This document shows positions 12,532 to 24,155 of a stretch of DNA of 64,000 nt, one piece after another. The position numbers were made by a program, and so were the translations under genes. The notes under the pieces are model-generated. The model did not search any database, had not been told where the DNA came from, and worked only from the letters and a program-made list of their open reading frames with translations. This DNA is from Paraspadella gotoi. Lineage: Eukaryota; Chaetognatha. The DNA lies in the NCBI GenBank assembly GCA_051294375.1, contig CM119270.1:19285572-19349571 (forward strand), in the 5' to 3' direction. Each line of letters starts with the position of its first letter. The stretch's first letter is position 1.

Positions 12532-13421
12532 TGACGAGAGTGGACGATTCACTCAGTGCATATGATGCTGGAGCCCACGCGACGCAGCTGACCGGCTAGC
12601 AGAGCAGAAAACGCAAAGTTCCTGACGTACGATGCAGACACTCGAGCGCACAAGGGCGACGGCGAATCCACAGACACGCGTACTGCACGCGCGCGAGGCA
12701 TCAGCTAGATCGTGGGCGAATTTAGATGCCATGCTGGCGTGCTGGGATGCTTAGTGATGCCGAGGATGCTGCAGGGAGCTAATGTAGCTCTAAGGCGAGA
12801 ATCCAGCTAAGACACGATGCGAGTGCTATAGTTACAGCCGACGAGGACGCGATAGCGAGGTGTGGCTGGAAACAGACGGTATTTTCGAGTAGGAATGTGA
12901 CATCGCATGCGTGCGAGGTCAGGTGATATATAGAAAAGGCATGAACTGGAGAGGCAGGATAGGCTAGAGCACCGATGCTACAGACCAGGGTTGGAACGTG
13001 GCAGCTCGTGTCGAGGGATCGGGCCGGCGGAGACTGAGTTCGGAAATTGGACGTGAACTGAGCATTTGGACTACTGGGTACAATGAGACGACCGCGTATG
13101 TATATGACTGTAGGCTGAGAGAGTCGGCTGGTCAAGGTGAAGAGACGTGGGCGACGCGAGTTCGAGAGGCGTAGACTGGAGGATCTGGTTCGTATCCAAT
13201 GGTAGGTTTAGGTGTCGTCGAGTAATATGAGCAATATGGAGATGGGGAGGGAGTGTAGAGTGACGGCGCTGATCAGAGCGCGAGACAGAGAGTGCGCGAG
13301 GAGGCGGTGGATGTGGGTGAGGAGATCCGCGCGTCCCTTCCAGAGGTGGGACGTAGTATGGGTGCATTGCTTGAGACAGTTATGATAGAGCGAGCTGATT
13401 CGGATTCAGAGAGCCGAGGCC
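12532..13421. repeat. 890-bp block, copy 2
   Basis: Identical to 7373-8262 as far as I can compare by eye and through the translations of both overlapping minus frames. Flanks on either side are full of indels relative to unit 1. Confidence 0.65.
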
Positions 13422-13422
13422 C

Positions 13423-14417
13423 TTTTTTTTTCGCATTTATTTTCCTTTTTTCATTTTTTTTCTTTTTCTTTTTAGCTTTCCCTCCTTATTTTCCCTTTTT
13501 CCATTTCTACCTTCTTCCATTTCCCCTATGCCCCCTTTCCCTTTTTGTAGTTTTCCTTTTTTAAATTTTTTCATCATTTTTCATTCCTCGCGCTTTTCCT
13601 TTCAGTTTCCCCTTTCGCCATTTTTCTTTCAGTTCCTTTTCTTTTTTCTTTTACTTCCTCCCGCCACCTTTTCCCTTTCAGTTTTCCTTTTTTTCCATTT
13701 TTCCCGCTTTCTCATTTTTCTATATTTCCCCCCTCCCTCTCGCCCCTTTTCCCTTTTCAGTTTTTTTTCATATTTTCCCTTTCTCTTTTTATCTATTTCC
13801 TTCGCCTCTCCGCCCCTTTTCCTTTTTTTTTCCTTTTTCCCTTTTCCCTTTTCCCCTTTTTCCCTTTTCCCTTTTCCATTTCCCCTCGCCCTTTTGCGTT
13901 GAGGCGTCACAAGTCATAAAAAGAGACAAATTGTATTTGATTAACGCGAATTGCTGTTCTCCGAAAGATAAAAATCGGACTTAAGACGAAGTCGAACCGA
14001 AGATCAAAAGGGAGATATATTAGTGCTCGTAAACGCTCAGAAGTTCTCTTACAATTTATTTGTTTACTTTTATTCATGTTTGTTGTTATTTGGATCGGTT
14101 GCTTTCGTGTTGTTAATTTTTGACCCGTTTTTATATAGATTCATACTCTGTCGAATGTCTATTGTTAAAGAAGTTTTCAACAATTTTTAATTCGATTTTT
14201 CTTGTTTTATGTGAAGAAGTAATTTAAATATTTTTATCAATCGCGTCTTCCAGTATTCTCAATGCGACTTTATTTTCTTATCTATTCTCTTCCTAACGCT
14301 ATATTTCTTTAAACTTTTCTCTCTTTTCTATTCTTCCTTCTCTCTCCTTTCTTAAGCGTTTGCTTTCTCTTTCTTTCTCCTCTCTTCTTTTTCTTTCTCT
14401 TATCTTCTCTTTTATAT
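13423..14417. repeat. Polypyrimidine tract and AT-rich tail of unit 2
   Basis: Pyrimidine tract to about 13890, then AT-rich sequence matching 8800-9300. No gene is supported. Confidence 0.7.
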
Positions 14418-14510
14418 CTAATCAGAACTCGTAAAATAAGGATACGAAAGTCGGACGGAATAATTCAGTGATACTTGAAACGATAAGTGTCTGCCAATGG
14501 AATGAGAGAG

Positions 14511-14518
14511 AGAGAGAG

Positions 14519-14575
<57 letters not shown>

Positions 14576-14618
14576 GTACGGAACGCTTGGTGTTAAAATA
14601 GGTGTTCATAAAAATGTT
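14511..14618. repeat. (GA)n microsatellite and short spacer before gap
   Basis: Interrupted GA run to about 14574, then unique sequence up to the 25-N gap. Confidence 0.9.
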
Positions 14619-14720
14619 NNNNNNNNNNNNNNNNNNNNNNNNNACGTTTTGGAAATGCTAACAAAGTTTGCATTTTCGTGATCGCTATTTTCACAATTTT
14701 TAATTCGATTTTTTGATTTG

Positions 14721-15148
14721 TTCATTCATTCATTCATTCATTCATTCATTCATTCATTCATTCATTCATTCATTCATTCATTCATTCATTCATTAATTCA
14801 TTTATTCATTAATTCATTTGTTCATTCGTTCATTCATTCATACATTCATTCATTCATTCATTCATTCATTCATTCATTCATTCATTCATTAAATCATTCA
14901 TTAAATCATTCATCAATTAATTCAGTAATTCAATCATTCATTCATTCGTTCATTTATTTAATTCATAAATTCATTCATTCATTCGTTCATTCATTCATTC
15001 ATTCATTCATTCATTCATTCATTCATTCATTCATTCATTCATTTATTCGTTCATTCATTTGTTCATTCATTTAATTCTTCATTCATTCATTCATTCATTC
15101 ATTCATTCATTCATTCATTCATTCATTCATTCATTCATTCATTCATTC
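14721..15148. repeat. (TTCA)n microsatellite, about 430 bp
   Basis: About 107 TTCA units, interrupted mainly between 14790 and 14960. The 118-codon FIHS-repeat frame is a by-product. Confidence 0.97.
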
Positions 15149-15459
15149 GATATCTTCGTTCCTTATTCAATATTCCAATAACCTCCTGTCCTCCCTTTAT
15201 CAATTTTTGATTCGCAGATGTGTTTTCTCCATCTCTCGCCCTCAACGTCTTAACACAAAACAACAAGGAAAAAAACAAAAACAAAAAAAAACAAAAAAAA
15301 AAACAAAACAAAACAAACTCCTTCCCTCCTCCTTCGCTTCTCATTCTGTTTCGTAGTGTTTTTTCTTCCTTTGTTTTTTCTTTTCGTTTCGTCCTCCGTT
15401 TTCTGGATTTGTGGTTTTTTTTCGGTCGCTTTTCTTCGGATTTACGATTTTCGATCGGA

Positions 15460-15639
15460 TATATAAAAAAACTCTTTTTTCGTCTTCGTCCTCAACGACT
15501 TCCTCCTCCTCGTCTTCCTCCTCCTCCTCCTCCTCCTCCTCCTCCTCCTCCTCCTCGGATAACAACACCCTGTATTATCGCGTGGATATGATTTAACGAC
15601 GGATACTGAAAAAAGACTACAGGATTTTTTTGTACAAAG
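15460..15639 (+). promoter_or_regulatory. Putative TATA promoter and 5' leader exon
   Basis: TATATAAAAAA lies at 15460-15470 in CpG-containing sequence. The expected start would fall near 15490, followed by a pyrimidine leader with a (TCC)n run. A strong 5' splice site, AAAG/GTGAGT, follows at 15639/15640. There is no credible ATG frame in between, so this would be a noncoding first exon. I find no acceptor that identifies the gene downstream. All of this is inferred from motifs. Confidence 0.35.
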
Positions 15640-15660
15640 GTGAGTAGCTCTTTTTTTTTA

Positions 15661-16006
15661 CTTACCCCGTTCGATACAAAACGAGTGGTAATTATCTAAA
15701 TTTAAAAAGTGAATTGAGTGAGGGGTGATACGACGGGTTCAATTACATCACGAGCAATAAGAAATAAATATTTCTGATAAAATATTAAAATAGAAAAAAA
15801 AGCGTCATTATTACTTTCTTAAATTTTAGTAAATTGGCAGTTTTTTTTTCACTTTCCCTACAGAATCGTTTTATGTACAACGGGCAGGATAATGAAATTA
15901 AATTTATACTTTGTCTCCGTGGACAAAAAATTTAAGTCGGCAATAATGAATTTCTGAATCCTGAACTAAAAAAATATGTTATGAGGATGAAGGAATGGTA
16001 TGTCTG

Positions 16007-16012
<6 letters not shown>
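15661..16012. other. AT-rich spacer, no gene seen
   Basis: Short frames only; it could be the start of an intron if the donor at 15640 is real. Confidence 0.4.
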
Positions 16013-16044
<32 letters not shown>

Positions 16045-17350
16045 CTCTCTCTCTTCTCTCTCCTCTCTCTCTCTTTCTCTCTCTCTCTCTTTCTGCTCTC
16101 TCTCTCTCTCTTCTCTTCTCTCTCCTCTCTCTCTCTGCTCTCTGCTTCTCGTCATCTCTCATCTCTTCTTCTCTTTCTTCTCTTCTTTTCTTCAACCTCT
16201 TCTTCCCTGACACTCGCCGGTTTTCATTACAATTTTTGGTGAGTATCCGTAACATCTTAAACCATTTCTCCAGCGATTGTTTTCCTTCAATCAATATCTT
16301 TTCTCGTCGCGAGTATCTCCCTTTTTCTCTCTCTTCTCTCTCTCCTCGTCTCTCTTCTCCTCTCTCTCTCATCCTCCTCTCATCGTCTCTCTCATCTCTC
16401 TCTTCTCTCCGTGTCTCATACTTTTTTGTCCCATCTTTCTCTGTATTTTTCTGAGTCTGCTCACTCTATTCATAAAAAAATGTTCATTTTTCACAATTCT
16501 TTGTCTCACTTTGACACTTCCTGTATCACTGTTAAGTCTTTCTTTTTTCCCTTTTTTTCTTTTTTTCTTTCTTTCTTTCTTTTTTTCTTTCTTTTTTAAT
16601 TTCTTTCTTTCTTTCTATTTTAATTTATTTATTTATATTTATTTTATTTTAATTTTCTTGTTTAAATTTCATGCCTTTTTTTACTTTTTTATTTTTATTG
16701 TAATTTCTTTTTCCTCATCTTCTTCTTTTTCTTCATATTGTCTTCTGGTTATCCCTGCTAATTTTTCTACTTCTTTTTCTCTCTCTCCTCCTCCTCTTCT
16801 TCCTCCTACTTCTGTATCAGTTTCAAGAGTCAAAGACTTTTTGTTCATTGGTTATGAGATGCGTTTTTTTCTCTTTTCTCTTTTCCTTCTTTCCTTCCTT
16901 TATTCCTTCAATCCCCCTTTCCTTCCTTCATTCCTTCATTCCTTCATTCTTTCATTCTTTCAATCCTCCTTTTCTTTCTTCATTCCTTCATTCTTTCAAC
17001 CCTTCTTTTCTTTTTTTCATACTTCATTCTTTCAATCCTCCTTTTCTTCCTTCATTCCTTCCTTCCTTCATTCTTTCAATTCTCCTTTTCTTTCTTCATT
17101 CCTTCATTCTTTAAATCCTCCTTTTCTTTCTTCATTCCTTCATTCTTTCAACCCTCCTTTTCTTCTTTCCATCCTTCATTTTTTCAATTCTCCTTTCCTT
17201 CCTTCATTCCTTCATTCTTTCAATCCTCCTTTTCTTCCTTCTTTCCTTCATTCTTTCAACCCTCCTTTTCTTCTTTCCATCCTTCATTCTTTCAATCCTC
17301 CTTTTATTCCTTCATTCCTTCATTCTTTAAATCCTCCTTTCCTTTCTTCG
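16013..17350. repeat. Pyrimidine-rich tract with TC run and 36-bp minisatellite
   Basis: (TC)n lies at 16013-16135, mixed pyrimidines follow, and about 16905-17345 holds a tandem array with a period near 36 bases (unit around TTCAATCCTCCTTTTCTT). The array reads as FNPPFLPSFLHS in one frame. The 376-codon frame across the tract is explained by the lack of purines. Confidence 0.88.
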
Positions 17351-17524
17351 TTACTTTTATTCCTCCTTCCTCAATCCATCACTCATACGCCAACCATGAA
17401 TAGTTAACTAATTAAAATATAAATAAATAAACAAAGTTTCATAAATAAACAAAATCGCGACGCCTCCTTTCCTCGACGTCGTTCAGACTCTCGGTCGCGT
17501 CATCCTGAGCTTAACGGGTTACTA

Positions 17525-17650
17525 GTCTGCCGCCGCCGCCGCCGCCTCCGCCGCCTCCGCCGCTGCCGCCGCTGCCGCCGCCGCCGACCCCGCCTCCGCC
17601 GCCGCCGACGCCACTTCCGCCGCTGCTGCCGCCCGCATTGCCGCCACTTA
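17525..17650. repeat. (GCC)n-rich tract
   Basis: GCC/TCC triplets that read as a Gly/Ser tract on the minus strand and Ala/Pro on the plus strand. The minus frame ends in stop at 17511. It could be an exon end, but composition alone does not prove it. Confidence 0.7.
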
Positions 17651-17904
17651 CAAAATAGAAAAAAGAAAAAAAGGGGAAAAAAATGGGGGGGGAGAGGAAA
17701 AAGAGACCCCGGTAAAAATTCCCTGGGTAATGGAATTTTTTTTTCTCCTCCATTTTCCATTTTGCTATTTTTTCCATTTTTTTCTTTCTTTTTTTTTGCA
17801 TTTTGCCCTTTTTACTCTTTCCTTTTTTTTGGTTCCATTTTTCTCCCGCTGGTTTTGAAGGAAGGAAGGAAGAGAGAAGACATCAAAGATTAAGGACTGC
17901 GCAG

Positions 17905-17975
17905 TTTGCCGGTGTATTGCCGGTCCATTGCCGGTCCATGGACGATGAATTACCGGTGCATTGCCGGTGTTTCAA
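17905..17975. repeat. ATTGCCGGT-type short tandem repeat
   Basis: Five or six imperfect units of about 12 bases around TTGCCGGTCCA. Confidence 0.7.
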
Positions 17976-18029
17976 CGATTATATTTTGTTTCTGCCAGGA
18001 TTGTAGATGACAATCCATTGTGTTTGTTG

Positions 18030-18200
18030 CCAAAGCGTTGATGTTCCATTGGCGGCGCCATCTTTGACGTCAATGTTTTTCCCCAATCGGTTTTCGTCGA
18101 ATCATTGGATGACAACAGGTGCCTACAGATGCCGACAGATGCAGCGTCTCCTCTTCACTTTCCGGTGCATCTCCTTTCGCGCCGCCATGTTTTTTTTCCC
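18030..18200. promoter_or_regulatory. CpG-rich promoter-like stretch with YY1/CRE words
   Basis: GCGCCATCTTTGACGTCA at 18055-18072 reads on the minus strand as a CRE (TGACGTCA) beside AAGATGGCG, the YY1-type core-promoter word. A CCATTGG box lies just before it, and a second GCCGCCATG follows near 18180. The combination is typical of housekeeping promoters; no transcript is defined. Confidence 0.3.
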
Positions 18201-18540
18201 AGAGCAGATGGCGTTGGCTTTTGCGCGATTCGCTTCCGTATTAGACTCTCTCTGTCTTGGTAACTGTCTTCGCGTCTCTCTCTCTCTCTCTCTCTCTCNN
18301 NNNNNNNNNNNNNNNNNNNNNNNNNNNNNNNNNNNNNNNNNNNNNNNNNNNNNNNNNNNNNNNNNNNNNNNNNNNNNNNNNNNNNNNNNNNNNNNNNNNN
18401 NNNNNNNNNNNNNNNNNNNNNNNNNNNNNNNNNNNNNNNNNNNNNNNNNNNNNGCCCCAATCATATTAAATCCTATCGCCTCATATTCATTATCCCATAT
18501 CCACGTATCTCTTTGACTTTCAGTCTTTTACATTTCGCCA

Positions 18541-18897
18541 TTCAGCAATTGAACAAATCTATCTTGGACACTTTACTGTCCAACCACATTGACTTTGCCA
18601 TCCAACCACATTGACTTTGCCATCCAACCCGCTCCAGAATATATCTCCCTAGCCTCCAAAATGTTCCTAATGGCCGTGTAACAAATAAAATGAACCAACT
18701 TTGATCATTATTAATTAACGTTCAGGATCTTTGGGTCGGAATCTAGGATCATTGATCAAAGATAATTGATCTGGTCATTAGATCAATATCGAAGGTTGTG
18801 TGACCGGAGATAATTGGTCTCAAGGCTAAACGGTCATAAAGCCACGATCCAGGGTCAACGGTCTTTGCCATTTTTTTTCTTTTCTCTCTCTCTCTCT
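18541..18897. other. Spacer with short duplications
   Basis: CCACATTGACTTTGCCATCC is directly repeated near 18590. Several GATCAATT words near 18750-18790 form an 8-bp stem (ATTGATCT / AGATCAAT). No gene is seen. Confidence 0.5.
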
Positions 18898-19338
18898 NNN
18901 NNNNNNNNNNNNNNNNNNNNNNNNNNNNNNNNNNNNNNNNNNNNNNNNNNNNNNNNNNNNNNNNNNNNNNNNNNNNNNNNNNNNNNNNNNNNNNNNNNNN
19001 NNNNNNNNNNNNNNNNNNNNNNNNNNNNNNNNNNNNNNNNNNNNNNNNNNNNNNNNNNNNNNNNNNNNNNNNNNNNNNNNNNNNNNNNNNNNNNNNNNNN
19101 NNNNNNNNNNNNNNNNNNNNNNNNNNNNNNNNNNNNNNNNNNNNNNNNNNNNNNNNNNGCGAGATCTTTCACTATGTCACTCTGTGATTCGTTCACATGA
19201 TGAACATGTTCCTTCACCATTTACAGAACATCTAAAAATCTACATCGCGTCACTGTATCTCGCCTTTACTCATTTTTCTCTTTTTTCCCCAAAATCGTTG
19301 ATCTTCTTTCGCTTTTCTTTACTCAGATTTGCACACCT

Positions 19339-19374
<36 letters not shown>

Positions 19375-19565
19375 NNNNNNNNNNNNNNNNNNNNNNNNNN
19401 NNNNNNNNNNNNNNNNNNNNNNNNNNNNNNNNNNNNNNNNNNNNNNNNNNNNNNNNNNNNNNNNNNNNNNNNNNNNNNNNNNNNNNNNNNNNNNNNNNNN
19501 NNNNNNNNNNNNNNNNNNNNNNNNNNNNNNNNNNNNNTCTCTCTCTCTCTCTCTCTCTCTTTGCT

Positions 19566-19712
19566 TGATTCGTTGAGACCACGTCGTTGGCGGCATCGTG
19601 AGGCAAAGCGACGCAGGTAGCGCTGTCGGTCGCGGCAGCGGTGTCGGCAGCGGCAGCGGACTCGGCAGAGCGGCGGCGTCGGCGCTGCCAGACGTGGCGT
19701 CGAAATGGGAAA
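19566..19712 (-). CDS. Candidate GC-rich exon, product unknown
   Basis: On the minus strand GTCTGGTTAG is a plausible splice acceptor at about 19713. Two minus frames then stay open to the TC microsatellite; the one with most C-ending codons reads AESAAAADTAAATDSATCV. The plus strand is also open (DAGSAVGRGSGVGSGSG). GC content and codon pattern suggest an exon, but strand and frame are not settled. No domain is recognised. Confidence 0.2.
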
Positions 19713-19769
19713 CTAACCAGACGCCGGGGAAAAAAAAGTGGAAACCGTTTGTATATCTCTTCGTCAAAA

Positions 19770-20113
19770 AAAAAAAGAAGCAAATTGATGAAAAAAAAAG
19801 AACAGATTTCCTTTTTGCGCAAATATTTTCGGGTTTTCTCTTTGCATTTTCTCACATACATCATGCTCATCCCGTTTCAAAATGGCGAAGTTAAAATTTT
19901 TACACAAAACTAAATAAAACAAAAAATAAGTCGATTCCCAATTGTGTTACATTCTGAGAATAATTTAAATTAAAAAAACCAATAAATTGGTGTTGCTTTA
20001 TCTTTAATGATTAAACCAACAAAAAAATACGAGACCAAACTTAAAAAATACGACACAAACCTTAACACTTTGACCCTCGTTTTGGGTATAAACTATGATT
20101 CGAGTCGCAACGT
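19770..20113. other. AT-rich spacer, no gene seen
   Basis: A-rich sequence with short frames up to a gap. Confidence 0.5.
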
Positions 20114-20418
20114 NNNNNNNNNNNNNNNNNNNNNNNNNNNNNNNNNNNNNNNNNNNNNNNNNNNNNNNNNNNNNNNNNNNNNNNNNNNNNNNNNNNNNNN
20201 NNNNNNNNNNNNNNNNNNNNNNNNNNNNNNNNNNNNNNNNNNNNNNNNNNNNNNNNNNNNNNNNNNNNNNNNNNNNNNNNNNNNNNNNNNNNNNNNNNNN
20301 NNNNNNNNNNNNNNNNNNNNNNNNNNNNNNNNNNNNNNNNNNNNNNNNNNNNNNNNNNNNNNNNNNNNNNNNNNNNNNNNNNNNNNNNNNNNNNNNNNNN
20401 NNNNNNNNNNNNNNNNNN

Positions 20419-20542
20419 CAGCGTCCTCGTCAAACGAATATCGATCGGATTTCATATCGCTGAGTGCAATTGCGTGCGAATTTACACGTAAAGACGCCGA
20501 ATTACGTGGCAATACACGCATATATATGCTTTTGCGGTTTAA
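20419..20542 (+). CDS. Candidate partial exon between gap and splice donor
   Basis: The first bases after the gap stay open in one frame (NEYRSDFISLSAIACEF, then TRKDAELRGNTRIYMLLRF) up to a 5' splice site TTTAA/GTGAGT at 20542/20543. The residue mix looks like folded protein, and an in-frame stop follows right after the donor. The 5' end is lost in the gap. No family is recognised. Confidence 0.3.
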
Positions 20543-20554
20543 GTGAGTGTACCA

Positions 20555-20790
20555 GTGAGGGAAAGGGAAGGAAAGGAAAGGAAAGGAAAGGAAAGGAATG
20601 GAATGGAAAGGAAAGAAAAAAAAAGGAAATTAACGGAAAGGAAAGAAAGGAAAGGAAAAGAANNNNNNNNNNNNNNNNNNNNNNNNNNNNNNNNNNNNNN
20701 NNNNNNNNNNNNNNNNNNNNNNNNNNNNNNNNNNNNNNNNNNNNNNNNNNNNNNNNAAGGAAAGGCAAAGAAAAGAAAGGAAAAGGTTTT
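20555..20790. repeat. (GGAAA)n microsatellite spanning a gap
   Basis: GGAAA units on both sides of the gap 20663-20756. Confidence 0.9.
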
Positions 20791-21061
20791 GAAATCATTT
20801 AGGTTTACAGAGTTTAAGAAACAAATGATAACTGGAGCGACTCAAGAGCGGCANNNNNNNNNNNNNNNNNNNNNNNNNNNNNNNNNNNNNNNNNNNNNNN
20901 NNNNNNNNNNNNNNNNNNNNNNNNNNNNNNNNNNNNNNNNNNNNNNNNNNNNNNNNNNNNNNNNNNNNNNNNNNNNNNNNNNNNNNNNNNNNNNNNNNNN
21001 NNNNNNNNNNNNNNNNNNNNNNNNNNNNNNNNNNNNNNNNNNNNNTTCGCGGTTGTGAATT

Positions 21062-21412
21062 CAAACCCGGATGTGAATTACCGACCCGGATGTAAAGTAC
21101 CCATCCTGAAGTGAAGAGTAAGGCGTAGTGAAAGTTATATACGAAAATTCTAGAAGNNNNNNNNNNNNNNNNNNNNNNNNNNNNNNNNNNNNNNNNNNNN
21201 NNNNNNNNNNNNNNNNNNNNNNNNNNNNNNNNNNNNNNNNNNNNNNNNNNNNNNNNNNNNNNNNNNNNNNNNNNNNNNNNNNNNNNNNNNNNNNNNNNNN
21301 NNNNNNNNNNNNNNNNNNNNNNNNNNNNNNNNNNNNNNNNNNNNNNNNNNNNNNNNNACCCGGATGTGAATTACCGACACGGATGTAAAGTACCCATCCT
21401 GAAGTGAAGAGT
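21062..21412. repeat. Tandem repeat spanning a gap (CCCGGATGTGAA type)
   Basis: The phrase ACCCGGATGTGAATTACCGA, followed by a CGGATGTAAAGTACCCATCC word, occurs at 21065-21118 and again at 21358-21411. Within each there is also a shorter echo (CCCGGATGTGAA / CCCGGATGTAAA). The gap between them probably holds more units. Confidence 0.75.
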
Positions 21413-21589
21413 CGACCGAGATGAAAACTGTTAACTTTCATGAGTCGATATTTAGACTCGTGAAATACAATCCCCGGTTCTATTGTAAACATTTTTTTTT
21501 GTTTATTAGAGTTCACAGCTCGGGTCCTTAACATTCAATTCCCATTCGTGAAAAGTGAAAATGAGAAATAATATTTGTTGCTTTCGGAT

Positions 21590-21725
21590 GTCGATTGTTG
21601 TCGTCGTTGTTGTCGTTGCTGTTGTCCGTTTTTGTCCGGCGCCGTCGTTATTGCCGTCGGCGTTGTTGTTGTTGTTATCCTTGGTCTGGTAGTCGTCTGT
21701 TGTTGTTGTTGTTGTTGTTGTGTTG
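21590..21725. repeat. (GTT/GTC)n triplet-rich tract
   Basis: Interrupted TTG/TCG triplets, purest at 21700-21722. Confidence 0.85.
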
Positions 21726-21798
21726 ATTGGGTTTAATGGATTCGCGGGAGAACATCATTAGTCTTTTCACTGTCTGCCTGATGGTGGAATCATTGGTT

Positions 21799-21918
<120 letters not shown>

Positions 21919-22229
21919 TTTACAGTCGAAATAACGCAAGCTTAAAACTACTAAAACAATTTAAACTAGTGAGAGAAGAACAACCGTGGATGGAGTTTTA
22001 TTAGTTAACAAATTGTTGAAACAATGCAACAGTACAATATAATGTATAAATTATGATGTTTTACTATTCAAAAAAAGGTAAATCTTAAGTTAGTATTGAG
22101 ACATAAACCGATGACTCGTCGACAAAGATCTGCTCATTTTCCAAATTCAAAATTGTCTCTCCTTCAGTCTGTCAGTCTGTCTTTTCGTCAGTCTGTCTGT
22201 CTCTTCGTCCGAGACTTCTGTCTCGATCC

Positions 22230-22330
22230 GCCTCACCACCACAACCACCACCATCGCCACCGCAACCACCATTGCCACCGCAACCACCACCATTGCCACC
22301 GCAACCACCACAGCCACCGCAACCACCAAG
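22230..22330. repeat. (CCA/CCG)n triplet tract
   Basis: ACCACCGCAACCACC-type units of 15-18 bases repeated about five times. Confidence 0.85.
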
Positions 22331-22390
22331 CTTTATAAGTATCGAGTTATCAGCTTCGGTTTTTGGCTTCTGACTTTTTTTCTTCTCTTT

Positions 22391-22672
22391 TTGGATTCGA
22401 TCCAAAATTCTCGAGAGAAGAAAAGAAAAAAGAAAAAAAAAAGGAAAAAAAGGAAAATCCTCTTAAACCTCGATTTCGTTAGAAGCGATTGTGAGGGAGG
22501 CAAGGACGACGACGACGATGATGACGACGAAGACGACGACGATGACGAAGACGATGACGACGACGACGATGATGACGACGATGACGATGATGACGACGAC
22601 GATGACGACGATAACGATGATGACGACGACGACGATGACAATAAGACGTCAACGGCAGAAAAGACGTTGTAG
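22391..22672 (+). repeat. (GAC)n tract within a possible acidic ORF
   Basis: Forty-six consecutive triplets (22506-22643) are GAC, GAT or GAA except two Asn codons. Almost all departures from GAC are at the third position. In frame this is a poly-Asp tract, followed by KTSTAEKTL and a stop at 22672, and preceded by a Lys-rich stretch. It may be an acidic C-terminal exon or only a decaying CpG-rich microsatellite; no start or acceptor is convincing. Confidence 0.35.
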
Positions 22673-22679
22673 AAGAAAA

Positions 22680-22803
22680 AGATAGACACCGATATCCACG
22701 AGTTAGAAAAGCCTCTCTAAAGATAGACAGTGATATCCACGAGATAGAAAAGCCTCTCTAAAGATAGACAGTGATATCCACGAGATAGAAAAGCCTCTCT
22801 AAA
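22680..22803. repeat. 41-bp minisatellite, three units
   Basis: Three near-identical units of AGATAGACAGTGATATCCAC followed by GAGATAGAAAAGCCTCTCTA, period 41. Confidence 0.95.
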
Positions 22804-23100
22804 GTTAATCGTAAAAACTATTCCTATGAAATAGAAGAAAAATAATGTATCCTTCGCCCAGCCTTTTTTCTGTCAGTCAACTTCGAATTACCTTTTAGGG
22901 TTAATATTTATTTGTAGAATGACTTATTATGAAGTTTTTGTTTAATTCATTGATGTAATCAAGTAAACGTCTGACCGTTAGAGTAAAAATGTATAATAGC
23001 AATGAAACAATAATTATCCAAAGACTGTCGTCGTATTAAAAGGGGAAATTATATTTAAATTATATTTTCTGATAAACTATAAAAGGATCTAAATCTTAGT
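22804..23100. other. AT-rich spacer, no gene seen
   Basis: No open frame or splice-flanked island stands out. Confidence 0.5.
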
Positions 23101-23114
23101 AAATGTGGCAACGA

Positions 23115-23176
23115 GGAAAATGAAGAAGACGATGACGACGACGACGAAGACGATGACGACGACGACGACGACGTCC
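23115..23176. repeat. (GAC)n tract
   Basis: GACGATGACGAC-type triplets. It is followed by CpG-containing sequence and a GA run (23295-23400). Confidence 0.85.
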
Positions 23177-23566
23177 CGATCCGGATTTCACCCAGTTTTC
23201 CATCACCTGCGAACCGCGAAGGCTGAAACGTCCGTGGGATATGTGAACGGGGGGTGGATTGGGGGGAGAGCGGGTCACATTGGAGGGAGACTAAGGAGAA
23301 GAGAGAGAGAGAGAGAGAGAGCAGGAGAGAGAGGAGAGAGGAGAGAAGAGAGAGAGGGAAGAAGAGAGAGGAGGAGAGGAGAGAGAGAACGAAAAGGTGA
23401 GGATTCTGGAATAAGAACATTTTGTGAAAGAGATGGTTGGAAGGTCGACTAAAAGTGCTAAAAATATATAAAATAATTGAAAAAAGAATTGAAAAATACA
23501 ACTTATAAATATAAAAATTGTACAAATAAAAATCATTCCATTTTCGGAATACATGCGGGACCCCAG

Positions 23567-23735
23567 CCTCATTCGCGGCCAATCACGTGATATATATGCG
23601 CGGGAAGAGCCTCATTCAACGCCCCTGGCAAGAGATATGCGCGGGGCGGGCCTCATTCAAATCTTCTGGCAAGAGATATGCTCTGGGCGGGCCCCATTCA
23701 ACATCAATGGCGTGAGATATGCGTGGGGCGGAGAA
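23567..23735. repeat. 41-bp degenerate tandem repeat, four units
   Basis: CCTCATTCAA/CCCCATTCAA recurs at 23567, 23610, 23651 and 23692, each followed by GAGATATGCGCGGGGCGG-like sequence. The period is 41-43 bases. The first unit carries TCACGTGA. Confidence 0.85.
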
Positions 23736-23828
23736 GATGTCGCGGCGGAATTAATTTTCAGAGGCTTTAAAGGGAAATTTACTTTAACTGGCAAGACGAG
23801 GATTTTCCCCGGCAATTTATTTTGAAAT

Positions 23829-23829
23829 C

Positions 23830-23912
<83 letters not shown>

Positions 23913-24064
23913 CGCGTTTGCAGCGGTCGTCGTCCCGTCTTTCAGATGCCAAATCGCCTCATCTCGTCTGTCATTTGGAGTCGCTTCTAATTCCATCTCC
24001 TTTCCATTTTCTTTCTTTCTTTCTTTATTTCTTTCTTTCTTATTTTCTTTCTTTCTTTCTTTTT

Positions 24065-24155
<91 letters not shown>

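Larger units (their letters stand above)
9389..14510 (+). repeat. Large direct repeat, unit 2
   Basis: Second copy of the unit of about 5 kb (see 4381-9388). It ends where GGAATGAGAGAGAG runs into a GA microsatellite instead of repeating ATCGCGAAGCGG. A 186-codon minus frame (10445-11005) is open only in this unit. The indels between units make every frame here unreliable. Confidence 0.85.

Noticed and set aside
14718-15074. 118-codon FIHS-repeat frame
   Set aside because: Direct translation of a (TTCA)n microsatellite.
15220-15591. Poly-Pro/poly-Ser frames near the TATA-like element
   Set aside because: They are readings of a (TCC)n leader and lack a credible start codon downstream of the predicted transcription start.
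16277-17407. 376-codon open frame on the plus strand
   Set aside because: It lies in nearly pure pyrimidine sequence, where stop codons cannot form; the residues are Phe/Leu/Ser/Pro repeats from a 36-bp minisatellite.
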